From Vitellaria paradoxa (lineage: Eukaryota; Streptophyta; Magnoliopsida; Ericales; Sapotaceae): a stretch of 64,000 nucleotides of DNA. The position numbers and the translations under genes were made by a program. The notes under the pieces are model-generated. The model did not search any database and was not told the origin of the DNA. It saw nothing but the letters and a program-made list of their open reading frames with translations. Every line of letters begins with the position of its first letter. Within the stretch, counting starts at the first letter, position 1. The DNA lies in assembly GCA_019916065.1 (NCBI GenBank), contig CM034233.1:38666862-38730861 (forward strand), given 5' to 3'. Of the stretch, positions 13,301-25,200 are shown one piece after another.

Positions 13301-16229
13301 ATTTTTGGACCAGCCACCAAAACCTGAGAGAAAACCTTTGCCAAGTGACTTGAAGTATGTATTTTTGGGTGAGGGAGAGTCCTATCCAGCTGTCATTTCA
13401 TCTCAGCTGAGTTTGGACCAAGAAAATAGACTTGTGGAAGTCTTGAGGAAGCATAGAGGAGCTTTGGGCTGGACTATAGCAGATCTGCAGGGAATAAGTC
13501 CATTGATTTGCACTCATAGAATATTTTTGGAGGATGAGGCCAAGCCTATTAGGCAAATGCAAAGGAGACTCAACCCCAACATGAAAGAGGTTGTTAGAGG
13601 GGAGGTAATCAAGCTTTTGGATGCTGGAATTATCTACCCCATCTCAGATTCTAAGTGGGTGAGTCCAACTCAGGTAGTGCCTAAGAAATCTGGAGTGACT
13701 GTGATTAAGAATGAAAAAGAGGAATTAGTTCCAATGCGCATCCAAACAGGATGGCGCATGTGCATAGATTATAGAAAGTTGAATGCAGTCACAAGGAAAG
13801 ATCACTTCCCTCTTCCATTCCTAGATCAGGTATTGGAAAGAGTGGCAGGGCATGCATTTTACTGTTTCTTGGATGGTTACTCTGGGTATAATCAGATTGA
13901 GATTGCATTGGAGGATCAGGAAAAGACCACATTCACTTGCCCATTTGGCACATTTGCATATAGGCGTATGCCTTTTGGTCTTTGCAATGCTCCTGCAACA
14001 TTTCAGAGATGTATGATGAGTCTGTTTAGTGATTTTGTAGAGAGATTCCTTGAAGTTTTTATGGATGACTTTTCAGTATATGGCAGTGACTTTGATACAT
14101 GTTTGGGAAACTTAGAGAAGGTTTTGATTAGATGTGAGGAGAAAAACTTGGTTTTGAACTTGGAAAAATGCCACTTTATGGTAACTCATGGAATTGTCCT
14201 TGGCCACATAGTGTCTTCTAGGGGGATAGAAGTAGACAAAGCTAAAGTGGAAATTATTCAAAAACTTCCTACCCCTAGATGTGTTAAGGATATCAGATCA
14301 TTTCTTGGCCATGCTGGGTTTTATAGAAGGTTTATTGCATCATTCAGTGCCATTGCTAGACCTTTGTGCAACCTTCTATCCCAGGATGTTCCCTTTGATT
14401 GGACACCAGAGTGTCAGGCCTCATTTGATAGACTTAAGAGTTTGCTCACCTCAGCTCCCATTATGCAGCCACCAGACTGGACTTTACCATTTGAGATCAT
14501 GTGTGATGCTAGTGATTGTGCCATTGGTGCAGTGCTAGGACAGAGGAGGGATAGGAGACCACATGTGTTGTACTATGCTAGCAAAACCCTTAGTGAAGCA
14601 CAAAGGAATTACACTACTACTGAGAAGGAGTTGCTAGCAGTAGTATATGCCTTGGACAAGTTCAGATCATACCTGGTAGGTTCCCATGTCATAGTATACA
14701 CTGACCATGCTGCTTTGAAGTATCTCTTGACCAAACCTGATGCTAAGCCTAGACTTATTAGATGGATTCTTCTGCTTCAAGAATTTGATTTAGAAATCAA
14801 GGACAAAAAGGGAGTTGAAAATGTAGTTGCTGATCACCTTTCTAGACTCCCACATCAGGATTTAGCATCTTTTGATTCTCCCATCAATGAGACATTCCCT
14901 GATGAGCAGTTGTTCCACATAGACTCTTCTGAGGTACCTTGGTTTGCAGATATAGCCAACTACCTAGCTTCAGGTATTGTGCCTTCTCACTGGACCATGC
15001 TGGATAGAAGGAAGTTCTTTAGGAATGTGAGACACTTTTTCTGGGATGACCCTTATTTGTTTAAGTATTGCTCAGATCAAGTCATAAGGAGATGCATACC
15101 CGAGAGTGAAGCCCAGAGTGTCATTAGTTTTTGTCATACTCTTGCATGTGGAGGTCATTTTTCAGCTAGGAAGACAGTGGCAAAGATTTTACAGAGTGGA
15201 TTGTTTTGGCCTACCATGTTTAGGGATGTGCATGCCTTTTGTGTTGCTTGTGATAGGTGTCAAAGGCTTGGTAAGATCACTAGGAGAAACATGATGCCAC
15301 TTCACCCCATTTATGTGCTTATATCTTTGATTGTTGGGGTATGGATTTTATGGGACCATTTGTGAATTCATTTGGCAATGAGTATATCTTAGTGGCAGTG
15401 GATTATGTTTCAAAGTGGGTAGAAGCCATACCAACTAGGACCAATGACCACAAGGTAGTGATAAAATTTTTGAAGGAAAATGTGTTTTCAAGATTTGGAA
15501 TGCCAAAGGCCATGATAAGTGATAGGGGAACACATTTTTGCAATAGACATGTTGGTCTTTTGATGAAGAAGTATGGGGTGTTACACAAAGTTGGAACATC
15601 TTACCACCCCCAAACAAGTGGACAAGTTGAATTAGCCAATAGAGAGATCAAAAGAATCATTGAAAAAACAGTGAATCCCACAAGGAAAGATTGGTCTTTG
15701 AAATGGTTGATGCACTTTGGGCTTATAGGACTGCCTACAAGACTATCCTAGGCATGTCTCCTTATAGGTTAGTGTATGGAAAGCTTGTCATCTTCCTGTG
15801 GAACTTGAACACAAGGCCTTTTGGGCAGTGAGACATTTTAATGAGAGCATCACTGAATCTGGTTTTCAAAGAAAATTGCAACTAAATGAGCTTGAGGAGA
15901 TTAGGAATGATGCATATGAGAATGCTAAGATCACCAAGGATAGAGTGAAGAAATGGCATGATACACATATCCTCAAAAGAGAGTTGTTTGTGGGTCAAAA
16001 GGTTTTGTTGTATGACTCAAGGTTACACTTGTTTCCCGGGAAATTGAAGTCCAGATGGAGTGGTCCATATGTGATTCAGAACATCACTGAGTTTGGGGCT
16101 GTTGACATTCAAAATCCAACCTCCAAGAATGTTTTTAGAGTGAATGGACAGAGATTGAAAGAGTATCATGAGAATTTTGTTGCTGAAGTAGAGAGTTGGG
16201 ATCTTGAAGATCCCCCAAATTCTATTTGA
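10309..16229 (+). pseudogene. Unit B gag-pol polyprotein with multiple frameshifts
   Basis: All gag-pol domains are present in the same order as unit C, but the frame is broken repeatedly. Small indels relative to C lie near 11084 and 11256 (gag), 11489, 11618, 11888, 12101, 12117 and 12148 (gag to linker), and 15320 (a 2-bp loss of GA before the integrase core). Two more lie near 15703 and 15781. The longest open piece, 12165-15365, covers protease, RT, RNase H and the integrase finger. The C-terminal piece with the GPY motif is open from about 15798 to 16229. Nearly all breaks are single-base changes in short homopolymers, so either decay or consensus error could explain them. The RT segment has one distinctive change, Leu for Trp in the 'VLNWEK' stretch. 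Confidence 0.9.
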
Positions 16230-17296
16230 ATGAAGGAAGAATTCTGATTTTGTATCATAGTAGTGTAGGTTCTGTTATGCTTTTGATTTTCTGTTTTCTT
16301 TTGTTTTTGTAAAAAAAAAAAAAAAGGGTTGTATATGGTTATTGCTAACCTTCAGTTTTCAGCTGCAAGTAGTACTCAACTGAGGAAGTGAAGAATCTGC
16401 TTGATGAAAAGAATCTAGTCAAATCTGATGTGATAGTTGCAATTGCAACTGCAGCTGTGATCATGCAGTAGCTGGACTAAATGCCTTGCCACTGCTGAAA
16501 TGTGAGCTTGAAACAAGTTGGTGGGGAATTGGTCACAGCAGCTGACTATCAGCTTTCATTTCTTGGTAATAAGTTGAATTTTCATTCACAATCTTCAGTA
16601 TGTTACTTCACCAACCTTTCTTTAAATTGCTGGTTTAATACATTGAGGACAATGCATGATTTTAGTTGGGGGGGACACAATCTGAGTTTGTGGATGTGAA
16701 TAGTATTTTTACTGAAATTTGCTGAATTGAGTGATTGTATATGATCAGAATGTTTGATATGATTTGGAATTGCTTTGAATTGAATTAAGATCATGCTATG
16801 TCAGTTTGAGTTTGCATATGTTGAAAATTAAAAAAATTTTAAAAATTTGGAAAAATTGCAAAACTTCTTCTTGAATTAGTTATTTCTTTTGAAATAATTT
16901 TCGAATCCTAGCTGTTGGCAAAACTTAATTTGAGTATTCTTAAGAAGTGGGGGAAGAATTTCTGGTTTTCTGGACACTGGAATTGCAAATTGCTGATAAC
17001 CTGTATTCGAATATGGGTCTGGGTATTCGAATATGATGTCGGTTTTAAATCCTGTATATACCCGTGAGTGGCCCCATTCAAGGTTCCTGTTCTATTCGAA
17101 TACGAGCCCTGGTGCCCACAACCCTGGAACCTTCACCATTCCACATCTTCTTCCAGTCTTTTACTTTCAGATTATCTGAGTGAGATTTTGAGTTGACATT
17201 GAAAGGAAGATTCAGATACAGAGCTGCGATTGAAGAAGCTAGGGTTTATAGCTTTGGAGAATTTCTGATAAAGGGTGGAGAATCAATTGAAGCAAG
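16230..17296 (+). other. Unit B pol-to-ORF2 spacer
   Basis: Same layout as unit A: a 15-A run (16311-16325), the palindrome shortened to 16 bp (16435-16450), a second PPT-like tract (16663-16674), and ATTCGAAT sites at 17005, 17025 and 17094. No conserved ORF. Confidence 0.7.
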
Positions 17297-18676
17297 ATGC
17301 CACCAAAGAGGATGAAGAAGATGGCTTACAAAGGTAAGGCTAAAAGAAGGAGCATGAGGATTTTGAGCCAACATGGTAAGGGTTCTTCACTTGTTGTTCA
17401 GGAACTCATAACATATGAACTGTCATCTTCTAAATCAGACCGTAGGTCCTCCTCTAGAACAGAATCATTCCATTCTGTAGGTAATGAGAGTTTGAGTGAG
17501 AGACATGATGATCATGTCTCTAATGTTGAAAAGGAAAACTCTGTTGGAGTTCCTGAGGATGTGCCTACTAAGGAACACATGACTGCTACTGAGCATGAGG
17601 TCCACACCTCTGAAAAGGTTCCTGAGGATGAACCTGAAGCACAATCTGACCATGATCTGTTTGATGAGGGTTCTTTTGATAACTTGAGGTTTTCCAACAA
17701 AGCTTCAAAGCTGAAATATGATGAGAATTACAGCAAGAGAGCTGTGTTGAGTGAAAGAGGAATTAAATTGGAGGATTACAATGAACCACCCTATGAATTG
17801 TTAGAATTATTTGAGAAAAGGGGCTGGGCACATTGGGTTACAACAAGTAGGAGGGCTGTGGTACCATATGTGAGAGAGTTTTATTCAAATGCTGAAGTGG
17901 GCATGATTCATGGGAGACCTGAGATAAACTCTAAGGTTAGAGGGAAGAGAATTAGTTTGAATCTTGAGAAGATTTCTTTCATAGGTCACTTGCCTGTTGA
18001 AAGAATACCCGAATCCACACCTAAACAAAAAGCACGATGGGAGAAGCAATTGCATAAGGACAATTTGGCTAGGCTCTTCACAGACAACCCTCAAGCTCAA
18101 TGGACCACTGCTAGGATGTCCAAGTCAGGAATTACTCCCAAAAGTAATATCCTTCACATGCTAGTCTGTTCTTTATTTCTGCCACATGCTTACAAGTCAA
18201 CCATCACTCTTGAACAAGCCATGATTATGGGAAAGTTGTTGTTAGGCATTCCCATGGATTTACCTTACCACATTTGGTTGGTTATTTCTCATGTGGTAGA
18301 GAAACCAGAATCCACTGCTGGGCTGCCTTTTGGAGGTTTAATTACAGAGATAATTCAGCACTTTTTGGGAATAGAGGAAGAGGTAGGAATGGCCATTGTG
18401 AAAGCTGCTCCTTTGATAGACAAAATATCTATGAATCGAAGTCGAGGACAATTGAAGAAGGCTGCTCCACCTGCAGTTGAGAACAACCAGCAGCAGCCAG
18501 CAGAGGAGGAGGCAACTGAAGCAGTCCTTATGAGCACAGGGGAGAAGTTGACATTAATCCAGAAAAATCAAGAAGTACTGATGAGGGAAGTGAGTGAGCT
18601 GAGACAGGGGCAGCAAAAGCTTATTCGAATGGTGGAGAGCATATTCGAATGGAGTCAAGAAGGGAGAAATGCTTAA
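17297..18676 (+). CDS. Unit B second ORF (Athila env-position protein), intact, 459 aa
   Basis: Uninterrupted from ATG to TAA. It has a strongly basic N-terminus (residues 1-22), then an acidic, Ser/Glu-rich stretch (about 55-120). A folded-looking core (about 145-355) resembles the 'putative plant transposon protein' domain (PF20167-like) found next to Athila pol genes. A Gln/Glu-rich linker and a heptad-patterned C-terminus (about 415-455) follow, which may form a coiled coil. I see no clear signal peptide and no convincing transmembrane segment, so the traditional 'env-like' label says where it lies, not what it does. Differences from unit C are a few substitutions only. Function unknown; a nuclear or nucleic-acid-binding role is possible from the basic N-terminus. 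Confidence 0.85.
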   Translation: MPPKRMKKMAYKGKAKRRSMRILSQHGKGSSLVVQELITYELSSSKSDRRSSSRTESFHSVGNESLSERHDDHVSNVEKENSVGVPEDVPTKEHMTATEHEVHTSEKVPEDEPEAQSDHDLFDEGSFDNLRFSNKASKLKYDENYSKRAVLSERGIKLEDYNEPPYELLELFEKRGWAHWVTTSRRAVVPYVREFYSNAEVGMIHGRPEINSKVRGKRISLNLEKISFIGHLPVERIPESTPKQKARWEKQLHKDNLARLFTDNPQAQWTTARMSKSGITPKSNILHMLVCSLFLPHAYKSTITLEQAMIMGKLLLGIPMDLPYHIWLVISHVVEKPESTAGLPFGGLITEIIQHFLGIEEEVGMAIVKAAPLIDKISMNRSRGQLKKAAPPAVENNQQQPAEEEATEAVLMSTGEKLTLIQKNQEVLMREVSELRQGQQKLIRMVESIFEWSQEGRNA

Positions 18677-20391
18677 TTTCAGTACTTCAGCCATGATCCA
18701 GACTCTTTTGTCCTTGAAACCAGATTTTTGACAGCAAATCTTCAGAATATTTCAAATATGTTTTGTCAACAATAGGATTTGGATTAATGTTCCTGCTGTT
18801 TGTTTCTTTGATTAGGTTTAAGTTGTTTTGTTTTACTTTTGCTACCTATGACTTTGAACTTACAACTTGGAATGAATGAAATTTCTGTTTTCTTGGAATT
18901 AGTGATGTCATTTGCATAAATTGGATTGAGCTGAGTTGAAGTATGGAATTTTAAAGAGTTGTTGTGATTGCCATGTGTTTTTAAGTTGAAAAGTGTGTGA
19001 ATGGATTTAGTTTGAGGATTGTTGATCTAACATTTGTCTTGAGGAATGAATTTATGAATGAATAATGTGTTTTATGGATTTCTAGATATAGTGGAGACTT
19101 AAAACCTGAAGTGAGATATTTGAGCCTTAAACTTTGTTCATGAGAGACTTCATTTACTCTAAGGGCTTTCCAAAAGCTCAAGCTTTTTGCACTTCAAATT
19201 CCTTCAATAACTCCACTTATACTATTTTGCTTTGGGTGTTTGTGAAGTGATGGAAGAATGGAACTAGACTTCTGATTCTTAGTTTTTATGGTTGAATGAA
19301 ATGAAACCAAGGAAATGATATTAGGCCATTTTTCTTATCTTTTGAGCTTAAAAAAAATTTTCCTTTTCTTTGATGAACATCATCCTTGGAGCCAAGTTTG
19401 AGCTTTATTAGAGCATTCATACTTCTTTATTCTTACCACATCATACCCTTAACCATTATGAATGCTCTTTAGCCTTCCCTAACAGATTGGAATACACTGA
19501 AAATATTAAGGAAGAGAAATGAACAACATTTTGGGATTTGGAGGTGAGAAGAAAGAAAAATGAATGGAATGAGGAAAAAGGAATTGTTAAGGGAAATTGT
19601 TGATAAAAAGAAAATCAAAAAGGTGGAAACTGTTTTAATTTTGAAGTACATTCACTTGAGGTAAATTTCTGAAAAAAAAAAAAAAAAACAATATAAATGA
19701 ATTGGAGAAGGGTGGAAGAAAGTTTATTTCAGTGTTCCAAATCAGTTTTTGAATTCCTTATCCTTTCCTTCTATTACCTTATTAAAACTCATGACCCCAT
19801 TACAACTCATTGCAAGTCCTAATTGATCTTTGGAAGAATTTTCATTTAATTGTGAAATTTAGGAATTAGGGAATCATGGTGAAAATTCTGAAATTACTTT
19901 GCTACATCATTCCTTCATGGAGTTATGCCAAGTCTAATTCTTTCTTGAATACATCGTTTTTGACTTGTTGATGCCACCTTCTAGAATTTGATGAACATTT
20001 ACTCTTAATAAGGGGCATCTTGAGTTAAACCTTGTGTGCTCTATTTTCTTTGGAGAGAATTCCAAGGTGAGATTTGAAGTCAAAACTTGGGAATGAAATG
20101 GAATGCAAAGTTCAGAATTAAATGAAATTCTAAAGATGTATGTTAAGATTGATAGAGTTAAAAGCTGCTATTCATTCACATTCATTTCACACATTTGGCA
20201 AGTTTCACATCTCTTATAACATTTTAAATTTTAAACTTTGCTTATGAAAATTTTTGCTCATGGTGTTGACTAATTCCATATGAATAGCTGAAATATCATT
20301 CAAATTGAAATGAAATTAATGCTTTTGGAATTCTCTCCTATTTCTTCTATTAGAAGCATTACTAGGGACTAGTAATGTTGTAGTTGGGGGG
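18677..20391 (+). other. Unit B 3' non-coding tail
   Basis: The 1.7-kb tail matches that of unit A, without a supported ORF. It carries several private substitutions in the 19,790-20,230 stretch that units A, C and D do not share, which makes B the most diverged tail. Confidence 0.75.
20381..20391 (+). promoter_or_regulatory. Polypurine tract, unit B
   Basis: TAGTTGGGGGG directly before LTR2. Confidence 0.85.
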
Positions 20392-21915
20392 TGTGTGATT
20401 GGACATCAATTGTTACATATTTATACATTCAAATTACACTTGCACACATCATAAAAAGATATAAAATCTATGTTTTGTGCAGATTTCATCTCCATATCTC
20501 CAAAGTGGAATATGTGTTGATTTCCATCACAAAAACAAGAAATTAAGCTACATTGAGGATGTTGAGAAGAAAGCATGCTGCACAACACATCAAAGGATTG
20601 AAGCTATTTCAGAAGAAGAAGAAAATTCAGTTGAAATCAATGCAAAGAGATCAGAATCACTATTCTGGAAATTTCTGCAGCAGAGGATCATATTCGAATA
20701 TGGTTTTACTGTATTCGAATATAAGCTTCTTCACAGCAACGAATTCCATGTGACCCCAACTTCCCCATGTGATGTAACCTGCAATCCAGGGAGGGCAAAT
20801 CAGGAAAAAAAAAGATATAGGAGAGAGAAGGAGCCATCATGAGGACAACATTCGGTTAGAGGAGAGAGAAAGAGAGGAGAGAGAAGGAAGAGAGAAGTGG
20901 AGTAGAGACACAAAAAGAAAACAGAAAAAAATCCGGAAAGGAGATTCAGATTTCGTAGAGAGAGTTTTGGAGAGAAATTCATTGAGAGTTCATAGTTTTA
21001 CATGGGAATTTCAATTCGGCATTAGAGTTTTTGAGATTTACATTTTGAATTCATTCCAATTTCTGTAATCAGATTTTCAGTTCTAAATCCATTTAACTTT
21101 CAATTTCAGATTGTAATGTCTTCCAATCAGATTTCCACTTCTGTTTTTCTTCTTTTTAACATGCTCGGCTAAGTCTTCTTGGGCCAAGGCAAGGGTAATA
21201 CCTTTCCAATGAATCTCAAGTGGCCGAACTTCATGGATTTACTTTGAGTTCTTATGGTTATCAAATCAATTTGCAGCTGGGTGTCTTAGAACTCATTGAT
21301 TCAAGACCCGATTAATCCAACTTTGTATATCCTATTGATGAGTTCATAGGTGTTGCTTAACTTAGAACTCTCATGACATTGTTGTATGTGGGTTGCTAGA
21401 ATTAGAACTCCTATTGTCCTTAAAATAGGTTATGCACATTGAGTGTTTAATCCATGGTTTGTTTCAATTGAAATTAATTTTCTCAAAAATCAGAACAAAT
21501 TGATTTGGTAATTTATAAACTCTTGGCACTTGAAATTCATTCGGATTGGTATTAAACTTGTCTTGCTCAACTTTTTTATCACTTAATCTTTTAGTTTAAA
21601 TTCACTTTGCTTTTGGAAAATTAGTTCAAAACCATCAACCAACCAAATCAGATTTTAATTTTCTATTTCACATTTTTCTGTGAGTTGTGTTTTGCCAAAT
21701 TAATCTCCATTAGAGTCATTCACTTCATTACTCCCTAGATCCCTGTGGAAATGACCTGGGACTTACCAGTTATTTTGTGCTTCAACCACACCTTGCACTT
21801 GGGGGAAAACTTGTCTTGATTTACCTCACTTAACATTTTCTTTAAATTTGAATTTATAATCTGAATTTTATTTGAGCTTTTATCTTGGAGTGAGGTAATT
21901 AAACAAGAACAAGCA
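20392..21915 (+). repeat. LTR2 (shared by units B and C), 1,524 bp
   Basis: Same ends as LTR1. It carries ATTCGAAT at 20692 and 20713, 21 bp apart. It shares variants with LTR4 (AATCCGGAAAGG after the GA-rich tract, CATGGGAATTTC, GGTAATACC) that LTR1 and LTR3 lack. Confidence 0.94.
20692..20720. repeat. Paired ATTCGAAT palindromes in LTR2 (21-bp spacing)
   Basis: Two perfect ATTCGAAT 8-mers start 21 bp apart, both inside TATTCGAATA. Equivalent pairs: LTR1 8728/8749, LTR3 32689/32710, LTR4 44686/44707. Confidence 0.8.
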
Positions 21916-22270
21916 CAAATTTATGGCGCCGTTGCCGGGGATCTTTGAGAAGCAATGGTGTTTTGAGCCTTTGGAGCATTAACTGGCAGTACATCTCACC
22001 ACCATTTTCAACAACAGAGCTGCTTAACTTGTTGAGTAACTTTGTTTCATCTCTATTTCTATTTCTTTTATAGTCTTGGTTGTTAGTTTAGTTTTAGAAC
22101 TGTTTGCATCTGAATCCTGAATTTCTGATTTGAAACTGTTTCATCTGATATTCGAATACGGCTGCATTTCTCTGCTGAGAGCTGTAGTTGCAATTCTCTG
22201 TGAATCAGTAGATGAAATTGTGAAGTTAGGAGTTTAGATTGGAGTTTTGTTTCAGTCTGAATTTCTGTTT
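21916..22270 (+). other. Unit C leader
   Basis: Untranslated leader from LTR2 to the gag-pol ATG at 22271. It holds the PBS and one ATTCGAAT at 22150. Confidence 0.75.
21924..21941 (+). promoter_or_regulatory. Primer-binding site (tRNA-Asp), unit C
   Basis: TGGCGCCGTTGCCGGGGA, 8 bp after LTR2, complementary to the plant tRNA-Asp 3' end. Confidence 0.93.
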
Positions 22271-25200
22271 ATGCTTTTAAGGTCTGGTAAACTAGTTGGA
22301 AACAGATCTGAATTGCATTCTCCATCTTCTCTTGCTGAATTGATTGAATTTGCTGCACTACATTCACAATCTGAATTTTCTGTTGCACATATGGATCCAC
22401 CACCTGTTCTGCCGGAAGGAAGTGTTCAAGGAGAGAATGATCAAATGGATCAAAACATCCTTAGACCTCTCCGGGAATATCTTTATCCAGCTAGACAAAC
22501 CACTCCATCTTGCATTGTTCTTCCAAATGGACATCAGAATTTTTATCTTAAACCTGGAACAATTCAGCTTTTACCAACTTTTCATGGCATGGACTCAGAA
22601 AATCCTTATATGCATATGAAAGAATTTGAAGATGTTTGTGGAACTTGCATGGATAGGAATGTTAATGAGGACATGGTTAGGCTTAAATTATTTCCATTTT
22701 CATTGAAAGACAAGGCAAAAATGTGGTTGAATTCACTTGAGCCTAGATCAATAGGTACTTGGAGAGACATGCAAACAAAATTTTTGAAGAAGTATTTTCC
22801 TGCAAATAGAACTGTAATTCTTCAACAGCAAATAATGAATTTTGTGTGTAAATCCAATGAAACATTTGCTCAAGCATGGGAAAGATTCAAGGAATTATTG
22901 CAAGCCTGTCCACATCATGGTTTTGAATCTTGGAGAATTGTTAATTTTTTCCATAATGCATTAACTCCAAATCTGAAAATGTTGGTTGCCACCATGTGTA
23001 ATGGTGAATTCTATGACAAAACTGCTGAAGAGGCTTTACATTTCTTTGATGCTTTAGCTGAAAACACTAAACAGTGGGAGGTAGTCTCCCCATCTTGTTC
23101 TGAATTTTCTGACAGATCAAATGATAGAGGAAAGTTCCATCTCAATGAGGCAGATGATGTTGGAGCTAGGTTGGCTGCATTGTCAAGAAAGATTGAATTG
23201 ATGGAGCAAAAGAAGCAAACATTGAAGGAGAGTGAAGTGAAGTGTGTGATGTGTGAAACCGCAGACCACAGGACTGATGATTGCCCAACACTTCCAGCTT
23301 TTAAGGAAGTTCTCTATGGTCAAGCAAATCCCACACAAGCTGCAAGACCCTTCAATCAAAATCAGGGGATGAACACATATTCGCAAGGCCATAGTCCATA
23401 TTCGAATAACTACAACCCTGGCTACAGAAATCATCCAAACCTTTCCTGGAAAGCAGAAGCACAGAACCAACAATACCAACCTCAACAAAATGTGCAACCC
23501 CAACCATTTCCTTCTCAGCCTTTTCAACCTCAGCAGAATACAAATTTTTATCAGCCACCTCACAAAAGATCTTTGGAAGACACCTTGCAACAATTTATGC
23601 AAGGGCAGATTGGAACCAACAATCAAAATTCCAAGTTTCAAGAGCAGACAAACAGGGCCATGGAAGACATCCGAAGTCAATTGTCAAAGCTAACTCAAGC
23701 TTTAACCATCAGAGAATCAGGAAAGCTTCCATCTCAGCCAAGACCAAATCCTACAAGCCAAGTTCATTTCAGTGAATCATCTTCATCTGCTGCAAATGAA
23801 AATCTGGAGCATGTACAAGCTGTTTCAACATTGAGAAGTGGTAAGCAAATTGTCAAGCCAGATTACAAACCACCTGCTGAAGAAATTGAGGAAGAAAATG
23901 AGCAAGAAATAATGAAAAATGAAGAGGAAATGCAGCTGAAACAGAAATTGGACAGCAGAACAGAAAGTGAACAGAAACAGCAATTTAGCACTTCTGAGAA
24001 AGAAATCATGTTTCAGAATGAAGAGCAAGAATTGAAGCAAAATGAAAGACTAATTGGGGACAACAAGTTGGACAGCAGGAAACTTGAGGAAAAGCAGAAT
24101 TTGAGCCAAGAAAATCAGGAAATTCTGATGCAGCCAAAGGAATATTCGAATACCAGCAAGCAACATTCGAATAGCAGTAAGCAGCAAATCAGAATCCAGA
24201 GAACAGAGCAGGTAAATTCTGAGAATAAAGAGGAAATTTCTGACAATAAGAAAAAAATTTTTGAGGAAAATCAGTTTGAAAAGAGTGAAAAAGATTTTGA
24301 AAATAAAGAGATTTTGAATAAAACCAAGTTGGACAAATCTGAATTTGTTCCAAAACTTCCATTTCCACAAAGATTGAACAAAGCCAAGAAAGAGAATTTG
24401 AATTCTGACATCTATGAATTGTTCAAACAAGTCAGAATCAATATTCCCTTACTTGATGCAATTAAACAAAATCCATCCTATGGAAAATTTTTGAAAGATT
24501 TGTGTACTGTTAAGAGGAAAATGAATGTGAAAGAAAGAGCATTTTTGACTGAACAAGTGAGCTCCATTTTGCAATTTAAAACTCCTCCCAAATATAAAGA
24601 TCCAGGTTGCCCCACCATAGCCTGCTTAATTGGGAATCAAAGGGTAGATCAAGCTTTGCTAGATTTAGGTGCAAGTGTCAACCTCTTACCATTCACTGTT
24701 TACAAACAGCTGGGGTTGGGAGAACTTAGACCTACTAGGGTGACACTACAACTTGCTGATAGGTCAGTTAAAGTCCCTAGGGGTGTGGTTGAGGATGTCT
24801 TGATTCAAGTGGATCATTTTTACTTTCCAGTGGACTTTATAGTGCTAGACACTCAGCCCATTCAAGGAAACCAACCAGCTGTACCTGTTATCCTAGGAAG
24901 ACCATTTTTGGCCACCTCAAATGCCTTGATCAATTGTAGAACTGGAGTTATCAAGTTCTCCTTTGGAAACATGACAATTGAGAAAAACATCTTCAAGGTG
25001 ACCAAACAGCCGAGTGATTATGAGGAAGTAGAGGAAGTTGATTGGATTCAAACAACCACTCAAGATCACTTTGATAGAGAGTATTTTGATGACCCTTTGG
25101 AGAAAGCCTTAGTGAATAATGAGCAAGTAGATTTCCTAGCTGATTGTGACTTGGAGAATTGTGAGGGAGGAGAATTTGAGGAAATGAAAAATTCAATGCT

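Noticed and set aside
24144..24172. Heat-shock elements (TTC/GAA inverted half-sites)
   Set aside because: Canonical heat-shock elements need 2-nt gaps between alternating GAA and TTC units. Here TTC and GAA abut, so the match is not standard.
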